Notes under the pieces: generated by a model
The model's database searches: none
What the model was told of the DNA's origin: nothing
Seen by the model: only the letters and a program-made list of their open reading frames with translations
In this document: one piece after another, positions 54,458 through 63,363 of the stretch
How the letters are laid out: each line of letters opens with the position of its first letter
Numbering within the stretch: the stretch's first letter is position 1
Assembly: GCF_004923205.2 (NCBI RefSeq)
Contig: NZ_SELD02000004.1
Location: 62,001-126,000, forward strand
Length of the DNA: 64,000 bases
DNA from: Paracoccus aeridis
GTDB taxonomy: Bacteria; Pseudomonadota; Alphaproteobacteria; Rhodobacterales; Rhodobacteraceae
Direction of reading: 5' to 3'
Position numbers and translations under genes: made by a program

Positions 54458-57400
54458 TCAGGCCACCATCGCCTCGGCCCGCTTCAGGTCCACGCTCACG
54501 AGCTGGCTCACCCCCTGCTCGACCATCGTCACGCCGAACAGCCGGTCCATCCGGCCCATCGTGACGGCGTGGTGGGTGATGATGAGAAAGCGCGTGTCCG
54601 TCCGCCGCGTCATCTCGTCCAGCAGGTCGCAGAAGCGGCCGACATTGGCGTCGTCCAGCGGCGCGTCCACCTCGTCCAGCACGCAGATCGGGGCGGGGTT
54701 CGCCAGGAACACCGCGAAGATCAGCGCCAGCGCCGTCAGCGTCTGCTCGCCCCCGGACAGCAGCGACAGCGTCGCCAGCTTCTTGCCGGGCGGCTGGCAC
54801 ATGATTTCCAGCCCCGCGTCCAGCGGGTCGTCGGATTCGACCATGACCAGCCGCGCCTCGCCGCCGCCGAACAGGTGGGTGAAGAGCGTGGCGAAGTTCG
54901 CGTTCACCGTGTCGAACGCGGCCAGCAGGCGTCCGCGCCCCTCGCGGTTCAGCCCGGCGATGCCGCCCCGCAGCTTGTGGATCGCGGCCGTCAGCTCGTC
55001 CCGTTCCGCCGCGAGGGCGGCGCGCTCGTCTTCCAGCGCGCGCTTGTCCTCGTCCGCGCGCAGGTTCACCGGGCCGATCCCGTCGCGTTGGACGCGCAGG
55101 CGGGTGATCCGGGCTTCCAGCGCCTCGGGGTCGGGGATCTTCGCGGGATCGAGCTCCAGCCGCGCGGCGAGTTCTGGCGGCGGGCAGCCCGCGTCCTCGG
55201 CGATGCGCGACCTCGCGTGGGCCTCGGTCTCGGCAGCGGCGGCGGCGCGGGCGTCCTGCGCGGCGCGGGCCGCGCGCGCGTCCGACGCCGCCCGCTCCGC
55301 CTCGCGCTCCGCGGCGGCGGCGGCGAGAAGGGCAGCTTCGGCATCGCCGAGCGCGGCGCGGGCGCGCGCCAGCCGCGCCTGCGACGTCGCCTCGCGTTCC
55401 GTCACCTCCGACCGGCGGGCGGCGAGGCGCGCGGGCTCGGTGCCGGCCTGCGCCAGTTCCGCCGCCGTCTGTTCGCGCCGCGCCTGCAATTCGGCCGCGC
55501 GCCCGCCCGCCTGTTCCAGCCGCAGCCGCCAGCCTGATTCTTCCCGGGCGATTTCCTGCAGCCGCCGGGTGCGGGCGGTCGCGTCGCGCTTCAGTTCCTC
55601 GACCACCGCGCGCCGCGACAGGGTGGCGATGCGGGCGGCCTCGACCGCCGTGCGGGCGTCGTCCAAGGCGCCGGCCGCTTTCGTCCGGTCGGGCAGGGCG
55701 GCGAGCGCCTGCGCGGCCTCGGCCGCCCGCGCCCGCGCATCGGCGGCGTCGGCCCGGTGGCGGGCGAGCTCCGCCCGCGCGGCCTCGATCCGGCCTGCCG
55801 CGAGCGACAGGTCCGATTCCGCCCGGGTCGCGGCCCGGGCGTGATCGGACAGCGCCCGTTCGGCCGCGCGGCGTTCGTCGCGGGCGGCGGTTTCGGCGCG
55901 CGCGGCATCGGCAAGGGCCGCCCGCGCCAGATCATGCACCGCGGCGATCCGGTCCGCCGCAACCCGCGCGGCATCCGACTGGGCCGAGATTTCCGCCAGC
56001 CGGTTCACCTGCTGAAGATGCAGCGCGGCCGCCGACGACGCCTGCCCGGCCGGCACCACGATCCCGTCCCAGCGGAACAGGTCGCCCGCCCGCGTGACGA
56101 GGCGCTGGCCGGGGCGCAGCCCGGCCTGCATCGCCGCGCCCGCGCGGGCGTCCGCGACGACGCGGGTCTGCGACAGGCGCCGGTCCAGCGCGGGCGGCGC
56201 GTTGACGTGGACGGCCAGCGGCTCGGCCGCGGCGGGTAGCGCGTCCGTGTCGTCGTAGGGCGCCAGTTCGACCCAAGCCGCCCCCGTGCCGGTCCTGCCG
56301 GGCGGGGCCGCGCGCAGGTCGTCGCCGAGCGCCGCGCCGAACGCGGCCTCGTATCCCGGCGCGACCTGAACGAGGTCCAGCATCGTCTGCCCGCCGGCGC
56401 GCGCCCGGTCCACCAGCCGCGACAGCGCCGTGCGCTCGGCCATGAGTGCGCCGGCCTCTCCCTTTGCGGCGGCGCGGGCGGCGCGGGCGGCGGTTTCGTC
56501 CTTCTCGGCCGCGGCGCGGCGTTCCTCGGCCTCGGTCAGCGCGGCTTCCGCCGCCTCGGCCCGGCCCTGGGCTTGCGCCTGCGCCTGTTCGGCCAGCGCC
56601 AGTGCCGCCTGCGCCGCCTCGCCCGCGGCGGACGCGCGGGTCGCGGCGGCGCAAGCGTCGGCCGCGGCGCGCTCGGCGCGGGTCGTCATCGCGCGCAGGT
56701 CGTGGACAAGCCGTTCGGCAGAGTGATGGCGGGCGGCAAGGCGCGCGGATTCGTCGGTCAGCCGGGCGAGCTGCGCTTCCACCTCGCGCAAGGCGGCGGC
56801 GGCCTCGTCGGCAGCGGCCGTGGCGGCTGAAATGCGGCTCTCATGCCCCGCGCCCGCCTGCGCGAGCTGGTCGCGTTCCCACGACAGCCGCCCGACCATC
56901 GCCTCGGCGTCGCGGTTCAGCGCCGCCTCGCGCTCGATGTCGCGGTCGAGCTGGGCTGCGCGGGCCGCCAGCGTTACTATGGCCTTCGCCGCGCGGGCGT
57001 CGGCTTCGTCCAGCGCCTCGCGTTCGACCTGCGCGCGCGACAGGATCGCGCTCGCCACGGTTTCCTCGTCGCGCAAGGGGGGCAGGGCGGCTTCGGCCTG
57101 CTCGCGTCCGGCGACGGCGCGGGTCGCCCGGGTCTCGGCGCGGGAAGCGGCGCCCCGCGCGTCCTCGCGGGCCAGGGCAGCGGCCAGGCGGGCAGCTTCA
57201 GTGGCGGCCCAGCGGACGTAGAGCAGCGCGCCCTCGGCCGCGCGCAACTCGGCCCCGATCTCGCGGTAGCGCGCGGCGGCGCGGGCCTGGCGGGTCAGCG
57301 CGACCGCCTGCGCGGCCAGCTGTTCCAGCGTGTCGTCCACGCGGGACAGGTTCGCCTCGGCCCCGCTCAGCTTCAGCTCGGCCTCGTGCCGCCGCTGGTA

Positions 57401-57919
57401 GAGGCCGCTGATCCCCGCCGCCTCCTCAAGAATGCGGCGCCGCGCCTTCGGGCGCGCGTTGATCAGTTCGCTGATCTGGCCCTGCCGCACCAGCGCCGGG
57501 CTCTGCGCCCCGGTCGAGGCGTCCGCGAACAGCATCTGCACGTCGCGCGCCCGCACCTCGCGCCCGTTGATCCGGTAGGCGCTGCCCGCGTCCCGCGTGA
57601 TCCGGCGCGAGATGTCCAGGCTGTCGGCGTCGTTGAAGCCCGCGGGGGCGAGGCGGGCGCGGTTGTCCACCGTCAGCACGACCTCGGCATGGCCGCGCGC
57701 GGGGCGGCGGGTGGTGCCGGCGAAGATCACGTCTTCCATCCCGCCGCCGCGCATGGCGGTCGGGCGGTTCTCGCCCATGATCCAGCGCAGCGCCTCGAGC
57801 AGGTTCGACTTGCCGCAGCCGTTGGGCCCGACGACCCCGGTCAGGCCCTCGCGGATGACCAGCTCGGTCGGATCGACGAAGCTCTTGAAGCCGTTGAGGC
57901 GAAGCCGGTCGAAGCGCAC
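54458..57919 (-). CDS. smc: Chromosome segregation protein SMC
   Basis: A 1153-residue SMC ATPase. Walker A GPNGCGKSN at residues 31-39, long coiled coils at about 170-490 and 650-990, a hinge around 505-640 (LDLVQVAPGYEAAFGAALGD), the C-terminal signature LLSGGEQTLTALAL and Walker B CVLDEVDAPLDDANV near 1085. It compacts and segregates chromosomes with ScpA/ScpB. Very Ala/Arg-rich coiled coils explain the long open frames seen on the other strand. It has its own sigma70-like promoter. Confidence 0.97.
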   Translation of the reverse strand: MRFDRLRLNGFKSFVDPTELVIREGLTGVVGPNGCGKSNLLEALRWIMGENRPTAMRGGGMEDVIFAGTTRRPARGHAEVVLTVDNRARLAPAGFNDADSLDISRRITRDAGSAYRINGREVRARDVQMLFADASTGAQSPALVRQGQISELINARPKARRRILEEAAGISGLYQRRHEAELKLSGAEANLSRVDDTLEQLAAQAVALTRQARAAARYREIGAELRAAEGALLYVRWAATEAARLAAALAREDARGAASRAETRATRAVAGREQAEAALPPLRDEETVASAILSRAQVEREALDEADARAAKAIVTLAARAAQLDRDIEREAALNRDAEAMVGRLSWERDQLAQAGAGHESRISAATAAADEAAAALREVEAQLARLTDESARLAARHHSAERLVHDLRAMTTRAERAAADACAAATRASAAGEAAQAALALAEQAQAQAQGRAEAAEAALTEAEERRAAAEKDETAARAARAAAKGEAGALMAERTALSRLVDRARAGGQTMLDLVQVAPGYEAAFGAALGDDLRAAPPGRTGTGAAWVELAPYDDTDALPAAAEPLAVHVNAPPALDRRLSQTRVVADARAGAAMQAGLRPGQRLVTRAGDLFRWDGIVVPAGQASSAAALHLQQVNRLAEISAQSDAARVAADRIAAVHDLARAALADAARAETAARDERRAAERALSDHARAATRAESDLSLAAGRIEAARAELARHRADAADARARAAEAAQALAALPDRTKAAGALDDARTAVEAARIATLSRRAVVEELKRDATARTRRLQEIAREESGWRLRLEQAGGRAAELQARREQTAAELAQAGTEPARLAARRSEVTEREATSQARLARARAALGDAEAALLAAAAAEREAERAASDARAARAAQDARAAAAAETEAHARSRIAEDAGCPPPELAARLELDPAKIPDPEALEARITRLRVQRDGIGPVNLRADEDKRALEDERAALAAERDELTAAIHKLRGGIAGLNREGRGRLLAAFDTVNANFATLFTHLFGGGEARLVMVESDDPLDAGLEIMCQPPGKKLATLSLLSGGEQTLTALALIFAVFLANPAPICVLDEVDAPLDDANVGRFCDLLDEMTRRTDTRFLIITHHAVTMGRMDRLFGVTMVEQGVSQLVSVDLKRAEAMVA

Positions 57920-57952
57920 GAGCTGCCCCTGTCGCGGGTGAAGGTCCGGGCG

Positions 57953-57981
57953 AGTATCCCAGCCGGTGCCAACCCTGTCAA
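57953..57981 (-). promoter_or_regulatory. Predicted sigma70-type promoter of smc
   Basis: Leftward reading gives TTGACA (57981-57976), 17 bases, then GATACT (57958-57953). The predicted start is about 27 bases before the smc ATG at 57919. Confidence 0.65.
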
Positions 57982-58036
57982 CATCTGGGGGTCTGGCCGC
58001 GTCCGCACACCAGATGAGGCGCGGCGTGGTGAAATG

Positions 58037-58061
58037 AAAAAAGGCCGCCCGAAGGGCGGCC
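58037..58061 (-). terminator. Rho-independent terminator of the DUF6280 gene
   Basis: On the leftward strand GGCCGCCC-TTC-GGGCGGCC is followed by TTTTTT. It is an 8-bp GC stem with a triloop, 24 bases past the stop at 58085, and separates this gene from smc. Confidence 0.9.
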
Positions 58062-58084
58062 CATCATCGGTCGTGAGGTCCGGC

Positions 58085-58405
58085 TCAGGCCGCTTCGGCC
58101 TCTTCCGCGGCCATGCGGCGTTCGCTTTCCTCGCGCGACAGCGCCACCGAGGTGCGGACCCCCTTGCTCACGAATTCGACCAACCCCTTCACCACCCGCT
58201 CGTTCGGGTCGATACCGGCGCAGCTCAGCACCTCGCGGCCGTCGCGCGAACGCGCCCAGCGGGCGATCTGCTCGGCGCCGTTGCCGTATTTCTTGTCGTC
58301 CGAAATCGCATCGTCGAGCGCCGCGAGCACGACGGCGGCAAAAAGCTTGCGGGCCCGCTGGCCCTGTTCGAAATTGAAAGCGGATCCATCCACGAAGTCG
58401 CGCAT
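58085..58405 (-). CDS. DUF6280-type conserved hypothetical protein
   Basis: A 106-residue, all-helical-looking protein: MRDFVDGSAFNFEQGQRARK, then KYGNGAEQIARWARSRDGRE and CAGIDPNERVVKGLVEFV. I recognise it as a small conserved protein widespread in Rhodobacteraceae; no function is known. Charged with a single Cys, no signal peptide or membrane segment. A terminator follows. A TACAAT element lies just before the ATG, so the message may be short-leadered. Confidence 0.8.
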   Translation of the reverse strand: MRDFVDGSAFNFEQGQRARKLFAAVVLAALDDAISDDKKYGNGAEQIARWARSRDGREVLSCAGIDPNERVVKGLVEFVSKGVRTSVALSREESERRMAAEEAEAA

Positions 58406-58820
58406 CTATTGTATCCTGTTCTTGTCAGCATCGATCCCGGCAGCGCGCCGTCCGGATCGTTCCTGCTTATTGGTTCCAGAGGACATATCGGGTCCGGCCC
58501 TGATTCGTTATTCCCCTGACGGCAGGTCCGCCATGCGTTTCGCGCAACCCGGGAAATGCTGGGCGACGGATGCCGCAAAGCCGAAAACCGCGAAACGTCA
58601 GGGCTTGTCAGGGTACTTGACAACGCCGTGACTTCCCGGGGGTTCCGCGTGTTAAGCCCTTTCGCGCGCTCTGGCACGCCGGGCGCGGCAGGATGTCGCA
58701 GGATAGCCTTGGGTTGAAACCGGAAAGGTCAAGCCCGGCGGGGCCACGTTGCCGTGTGGACACTGTCAGCGTAAGGGCGCTAGCTTGCGGCGGGCAGGGT
58801 CGGTGGCGAAGGGGATTTTC
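58406..58820. other. 415-bp divergent intergenic region
   Basis: This lies between the DUF6280 gene (leftward) and the histidine phosphatase gene (rightward). It is a little less GC-rich than its surroundings and contains a perfect TTGACA at about 58617 on the + strand without a matching -10. No credible gene or RNA was identified, although an unannotated small RNA cannot be excluded. Confidence 0.35.
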
Positions 58821-59588
58821 ATGCCGAAGGGTTGGCCGGACACGCTCTGGGTCGTGCGCCACGGGGAAAGCGCGGGCAACGTCGCGCGCGACTTCGCCTA
58901 CCAGCAGGGGCTCGGCCGGATCGACCTGACGGGACGCGACGTGGACGTGCCGCTGTCCGAACTCGGCAGGCAGCAGGCGGGCGCGCTCGGGCGCTGGTTC
59001 GCGCAGGGGCACGAGGAGGGGCGGCCGAACGTCGTCATTGCCTCGCCCTACCTGCGGGCGCAGGAAACCGCGCGGCTCTTCCGCGAGGCGGGCGGCTGCC
59101 CCGCCGACACTCGCATCCACATCGACGAACGCCTGCGCGAAAAGGAGTTCGGGATCCTCGACGGCCTCACCGGCATCGGCATCCGGGCCGAGTTTCCCCA
59201 GCAGGCCGAGCTGCGCGCCAGCCTGGGCAAGTTCTACCATCGCCCGCCGGGCGGAGAGAGCTGGTGCGACGTCATCTTCCGCCTGCGCGCGATGATGGAC
59301 ACGATCAGCCTGCACCACAGCGGCTGCCGGGTCATGATCGTGGCGCACCAGGTGGTCGTCCTGTGCCTGCGCTACGTCGTCGAGGGGCTGAGCGAACAGG
59401 AAATCCTGGCCATCGACGCGCAGCAGGACGTGGCGAACTGCTCGATCACCGAATACTGCCACGAACCGGGTGCCGAAGGGACGGACGGACAGATGAAGCT
59501 CTTGCGATACAACGTGACCGCGCCGATGGAACACGAACAGACGCCCGTCACCACCAGGCCCGACCCGATCGTGGGCAACCGCGGATGA
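58821..59588 (+). CDS. Histidine phosphatase (phosphoglycerate-mutase-like) family protein
   Basis: A 255-residue protein beginning MPKGWPDTLWVVRHGESAGN, with the phospho-accepting His14 in RHGES. The second Arg/Glu parts are PYLRAQETARLF near residue 75 and ERLREKEFGILDG near 102, and the second His is in VMIVAHQVVVLCLRY near 178. Family members dephosphorylate small metabolites or proteins; the substrate is unknown. AAGGGGA sets the start at 58821. Its stop overlaps the nnrD start (ATGA), so the pair is coupled. Confidence 0.9.
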   Translation: MPKGWPDTLWVVRHGESAGNVARDFAYQQGLGRIDLTGRDVDVPLSELGRQQAGALGRWFAQGHEEGRPNVVIASPYLRAQETARLFREAGGCPADTRIHIDERLREKEFGILDGLTGIGIRAEFPQQAELRASLGKFYHRPPGGESWCDVIFRLRAMMDTISLHHSGCRVMIVAHQVVVLCLRYVVEGLSEQEILAIDAQQDVANCSITEYCHEPGAEGTDGQMKLLRYNVTAPMEHEQTPVTTRPDPIVGNRG

Positions 59589-60457
59589 GCGGCGAGGCGA
59601 CACTGGACGCGGCATGGCTGCGCCGTCACCCGCTGCCCGTCCATCCCGAACGCACCGACAAGAACAGTCGCGGGCGGGTCATGCTGGTGGGCGGGTCGCT
59701 GCTGGTTCCGGGCGGGCTGATCCTGACGGCCGAGGCGGCGTTCCGCGCGGGCGCAGGCAAGGTGCAGGTTGCGCTGCCCGAGCCGCTCGCCATCCCGACC
59801 GGCATCGCCGTCCCCGAGGCGGGCATCTTCGCCCTGCCGGCCGAGAATGGCGAGATCGCGGACGCGGCGGGGGTGGCCGACAGGCTGTCGGGCTGCGACT
59901 GTCTCGCGCTTGGCCCGGCGATGGCGTCGCCTGCGGCGGCGACGGCGATGATGGATGCGTTGCTGCCTGCCGCAGAGGCCGGCCCGGTGGTGATCGACGC
60001 GGCCTGCGTGGGCGCGGCGGCGGCCCGGCTGGCCGCGGTCGAGGCGCTCGCGGGCGGGGCGATCCTGACGCCGCACGTGGGCGAGATGGCGCTTCTCACC
60101 GGACTGGACGCCGACGAGATCGAGGACCGGCGGACCGGGGTTGCCGCCGAATGGGCCGGGCGGCTGCGGGCGGTGATCGTTCTGAAGGGCGCGACGACGC
60201 TGGTCGCGGCGCCCGACGGCGAGGTCGCGCTTTACGCCGGGGGCGGCGTGGGCCTTGCCACCGGCGGCTCGGGCGACGTGCTGACGGGCCTCATCGCCGG
60301 GCTCTGCGCGCGCGGCCTGCCCGCGTGGGAGGCCGCCTGCTGGGGCGTCTGGCTGCACGGCGAGGCGGGGCGCAGGCTGGCGGAACGGCTGGGCCCGATG
60401 GGGTTCCTGGCCCGCGAGCTTGCGGCCGAGGTGCCCAGCCTCATGCGCGGGGTCTGA
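59585..60457 (+). CDS. nnrD: ADP-dependent NAD(P)H-hydrate dehydratase
   Basis: A 290-residue ribokinase-like enzyme that repairs the S-hydrate of NAD(P)H. KNSRGRVMLVGGSLLVPGG opens near residue 26, AFRAGAGKVQVALPE is near 52, LTPHVGEMALLTG near 160, VLKGATTLVAAPDG near 200 and the nucleotide-site motif GLATGGSGDVLTGLIAGL near 222. The epimerase domain (NnrE) is not fused here. Overlaps the phosphatase gene by ATGA. Confidence 0.93.
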   Translation: MSGEATLDAAWLRRHPLPVHPERTDKNSRGRVMLVGGSLLVPGGLILTAEAAFRAGAGKVQVALPEPLAIPTGIAVPEAGIFALPAENGEIADAAGVADRLSGCDCLALGPAMASPAAATAMMDALLPAAEAGPVVIDAACVGAAAARLAAVEALAGGAILTPHVGEMALLTGLDADEIEDRRTGVAAEWAGRLRAVIVLKGATTLVAAPDGEVALYAGGGVGLATGGSGDVLTGLIAGLCARGLPAWEAACWGVWLHGEAGRRLAERLGPMGFLARELAAEVPSLMRGV

Positions 60458-60459
60458 CG

Positions 60460-61347
60460 TCAGGCGGGAACAGCGGCGCGCCGCCGCCGCGGCTCGAACG
60501 TGGCGATCAGCACGCCGCCCACGACCAGCAGCCCCGCCGCCAGTTCGACCGCCGCCGGCGCCTCGCCGAACGCGACCCAGGACGACAGCACGCCCACGAC
60601 CGGCACCAGCATCGACCACGGCGCAACCGCGCTGGCCGAGTGGCGGGCGATCAGCGTGTTCCAGATCCCGTAGCCCAGGATCGAGGCGCAGACGACGATG
60701 TAGAGAAGGCCGAGATTGGCCGGCAGCGCCTCGCGCGTGAGGGCGGAGGACAGCGCCGGGCCGATCAGCGGGCCTTCCACGGCGAAGGACAGAAGGAACA
60801 TCGGGACCGGCGGCACGACCGACATCCACATCGTGAGGTGCAGCGGCTTCGGCGGCCGCGCCAGCCGCGAGCAGAGGTTGCCGATCGCCCAGCCCAGTGC
60901 CGCCAGCAGCGTCAGCGCGACCGGAACCCAGCTTGCCGCCTGCGCCCGGTGCGCGCCGATGAAGGCAAGCCCCAGCACCGCGATCCCCACCCCCGCCCCG
61001 CGTCGCGCGGTCAGCCGTTCGCCCAGCAGCAGGGCCGCCAGCAGCATCGTGAACGGCGCCTGCGCCTGCAGGACCAGCGAGGCGAGGCCCGGCGGCATCC
61101 CCGCGGCCATCCCCACATACAGGAACCCGAACTGCAGAAAGCCGAGCCCGAAGCCGGTGCCGATCAGCCAGATGGCGCGGACCTGCGGGCGCGGGACCAG
61201 CAGGATCGTGGGAATGGCCAGCAGCGTGAACCTGAGCGCGACGGCCAGGAAGGGCGGGTAGTGCTGCAGCGCATAGAACGTCGCCGGGAAGTTCAGCCCC
61301 CACAGCACCGGAACGGCCAGGGCCAGCAGGCGATCGCTTCGTTGCAT
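60460..61347 (-). CDS. EamA-family transporter (YdcZ/RhaT-like DMT exporter)
   Basis: A 295-residue protein with ten membrane helices in two five-helix repeats: LLALAVPVLWGLNFPATFYAL at the N-terminus, a PGLASLVLQAQAPFTMLLA block near residue 95, and AVAPWSMLVPVVGVLSSWVAFGE near 240. Drug/metabolite transporter superfamily, probably an exporter of small metabolites. GGAAAGGG precedes the ATG at 61347. It is tail-to-tail with nnrD (2 bases apart). Confidence 0.9.
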   Translation of the reverse strand: MQRSDRLLALAVPVLWGLNFPATFYALQHYPPFLAVALRFTLLAIPTILLVPRPQVRAIWLIGTGFGLGFLQFGFLYVGMAAGMPPGLASLVLQAQAPFTMLLAALLLGERLTARRGAGVGIAVLGLAFIGAHRAQAASWVPVALTLLAALGWAIGNLCSRLARPPKPLHLTMWMSVVPPVPMFLLSFAVEGPLIGPALSSALTREALPANLGLLYIVVCASILGYGIWNTLIARHSASAVAPWSMLVPVVGVLSSWVAFGEAPAAVELAAGLLVVGGVLIATFEPRRRRAAVPA

Positions 61348-61404
61348 GGGGGTGCCCTTTCCTCGGCGCGCGCGCACCCTGCATCCGCGCGCAGCCGCCC
61401 GCAA

Positions 61405-61444
61405 GGTCAGCCGAACGGGTCAGCCGAACAGGGTCAGCCGAACA
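61405..61444. repeat. Triplicated 14-bp unit at the 3' end of dinB
   Basis: Units GGTCAGCCGAAC (61405-61416), GGGTCAGCCGAACA (61417-61430) and GGGTCAGCCGAACA (61431-61444) repeat in tandem. The last contains the dinB stop and final codons (LFG-stop), so the end of the gene has been copied twice downstream, likely by replication slippage. Confidence 0.85.
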
Positions 61445-62567
61445 GGGGCAGCTGGCCGTCGACCTCGGGCGGCTCGGGCGGGCACAGCGCCGACAGCGTG
61501 ATCCCCAGCAGCCGCACGCCCTGCGGGGCGCCATGCGGGACACCGTGCGGGCGCGGGTCGGGCAGCACCTGCGGCAGCATCCCGGTCGCGAGCGCCAGCA
61601 GCTCGTCCCGCGACATGACCGGGCGCGCCAGCGAGCGGGCGCGCGTCACGATACGGAAGTCCGCGTATTTCGCCTTGAGCGTCACGGTGCGGCCGCTGAT
61701 CCCGTTGGGTTCGGCGTGGCGCCAGACCTTGTCCGCCAGCGGCGCGAGCGCCTCGGCCGCGGCGGACAGGTCGTGGATGTCGGTGAAGAAGGTGTTCTCG
61801 GCCCCCACCGACTTGCGCTCGCGGTCGGGGCGGACCTCGCGGTGGTCGATGCCGCGGGCGATGTTGTAGTAGTAGCTGCCGGACTTGCCGAAGGTCGCGC
61901 TGAGGAACTCGAGGCTCTGGCGGTGCAGGTCCGCGCCGGTGCGGATGCCGTGCCGTTCCATCCGGGCCGAGGTCGCCGGCCCGATCCCGTGGAAGCGCCC
62001 GATCGGCAGGGTCAGGACGAAGGCGGGCCCGGCCTCGGGCGGGATGACGAACAGGCCGTCGGGCTTTCTCTGGTCGGATGCGAGCTTGGCCAGGAACTTG
62101 TTGTAGCTCACCCCGGCCGACGCGGTGAGCCCGGTTTCCGCCCGGATCAGGGCCCGGATCTCCTGCGCGATGCGGGTGGCGGTGCGGCCGTGGAGATGGT
62201 CGGTCAGGTCGAGATAGGCCTCGTCCAGCGACAAGGGTTCGATCTGCGGGGTGAAGCGGGCGAAGATGGCGCGGATCTGGCGGCTGACGGCCTTGTAGAC
62301 CTCGAACCGCGGCTTGACGAAGACGAGGTCGGGGCAGAGCCGCGCCGCGCGGACGGACGGCATGGCCGAGCGGACGCCGAAGGGCCGCGCCTCGTAGCTG
62401 GCGGCGGCGACGACCCCGCGCAGGGACGATCCGCCGACGGCGACAGGGCGGCCGCGGAGCGCAGGGTCGTCCCGCTGCTCGACGCTGGCGTAAAACGCGT
62501 CCATGTCGACATGGACGATGCGGCGGATGCGCGAGGCGCCGGGTTCGGGGGCGGCCGGATCGGTCAT
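61434..62567 (-). CDS. dinB: DNA polymerase IV (Y-family)
   Basis: A 377-residue translesion polymerase. Catalytic acids are in HVDMDAFYASVEQRD (Asp21) and SLDEAYLDLT near residue 118. The finger motif SYEARPFGVRSAMP is near 58, the HhH-like IGRFHGIGPATSARMERHG near 198, and the little-finger SVGAENTFF near 255. It ends with QLPLFG, resembling the beta-clamp binding motif QLxLF. Complete length for the family. Confidence 0.95.
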   Translation of the reverse strand: MTDPAAPEPGASRIRRIVHVDMDAFYASVEQRDDPALRGRPVAVGGSSLRGVVAAASYEARPFGVRSAMPSVRAARLCPDLVFVKPRFEVYKAVSRQIRAIFARFTPQIEPLSLDEAYLDLTDHLHGRTATRIAQEIRALIRAETGLTASAGVSYNKFLAKLASDQRKPDGLFVIPPEAGPAFVLTLPIGRFHGIGPATSARMERHGIRTGADLHRQSLEFLSATFGKSGSYYYNIARGIDHREVRPDRERKSVGAENTFFTDIHDLSAAAEALAPLADKVWRHAEPNGISGRTVTLKAKYADFRIVTRARSLARPVMSRDELLALATGMLPQVLPDPRPHGVPHGAPQGVRLLGITLSALCPPEPPEVDGQLPLFG

Positions 62568-62658
62568 CTTGCGCGCCGGGGCCGGGGGGCGGTCGTGCGG
62601 TCCACCCTTTGGCTGGCACGTAGCGGGACGGAACGCGTTGTCTCGGCCGCAGGCGGGC

Positions 62659-63340
62659 GCGTCCCTGCGACGCGCTGGCTCGGAGGGGCCGCCAGAAAGC
62701 GGCTTCGTGACCCGTTTCCTTCACGAGGATCGACCTTGCCGATTACGCGCAGGTCGCCGGGCAAGGCTCTTGCTCCGGTCCTGCGATCAACCCCCCGGTC
62801 TGCCCAAAGCAGACCGGGACGCGCCCGCCCGCTCCCAGGCGGGTGCGTTCGCACCCACCCGGGCGTGCGCGTCCCTCCGGAGTGCTGGCTCCAAGGGGCC
62901 GCCCGGAAACGGGTTCGTGACCCGTTTCCTTCAGCAGGACCGTTCTCGACGACTACGCGCAAGACGCTGGTCAGGGCTCTTGCCCCGGTCCTTCGATTGA
63001 CCCCCCGGTCTGCCGAAAGCAGACCGGGACGCGCCCGCCCGCCCCCAGGCGGGTGCGTTCGCGCCCACCCGTGCGGACGCGTTCCTCCGGAGTGCTGGCT
63101 TCGAGTGGCCGCCCGGAACCGGGCTCGTGGCCCGTTTCCTTCAGCAGGACCGCCCGCAACAATCATCCGCAAGACGCCAAGGCTGGCTTTCGCTTGGCCC
63201 TTGCGATCCACTTCCCAGCCCGCCCGAAGCATACCGGGACGCACCCCTCCGGAGTGCCGGCCCGGACGGACCGCCCCGAACCAAGCTCCTGACCCGTTTC
63301 CTCCGGCAGGACCGGCGCAGGCAGACCGGGGCGCGCCCGC
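62659..63340. repeat. Tandem array of about 210-bp hairpin-rich repeats
   Basis: Two full units (62659-62868, 62869-63078), a 162-bp unit with an internal deletion (63079-63240) and a further partial unit. Each contains inverted repeats: CCCGGTCTGC/GCAGACCGGG with a 5-base loop, perfect in units 1 and 2 (62794-62818, 63004-63028), and GGAAACGGG/CCCGTTTCC, perfect in unit 2 (62905-62929), plus CCCGCC/GGCGGG. All frames remain open because of high GC and the 210-bp (70-codon) period, so long frames here are not evidence of a protein. Function unknown. Confidence 0.85.
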
Positions 63341-63363
63341 ATCGGCCACCCCGCCCGGCATTG

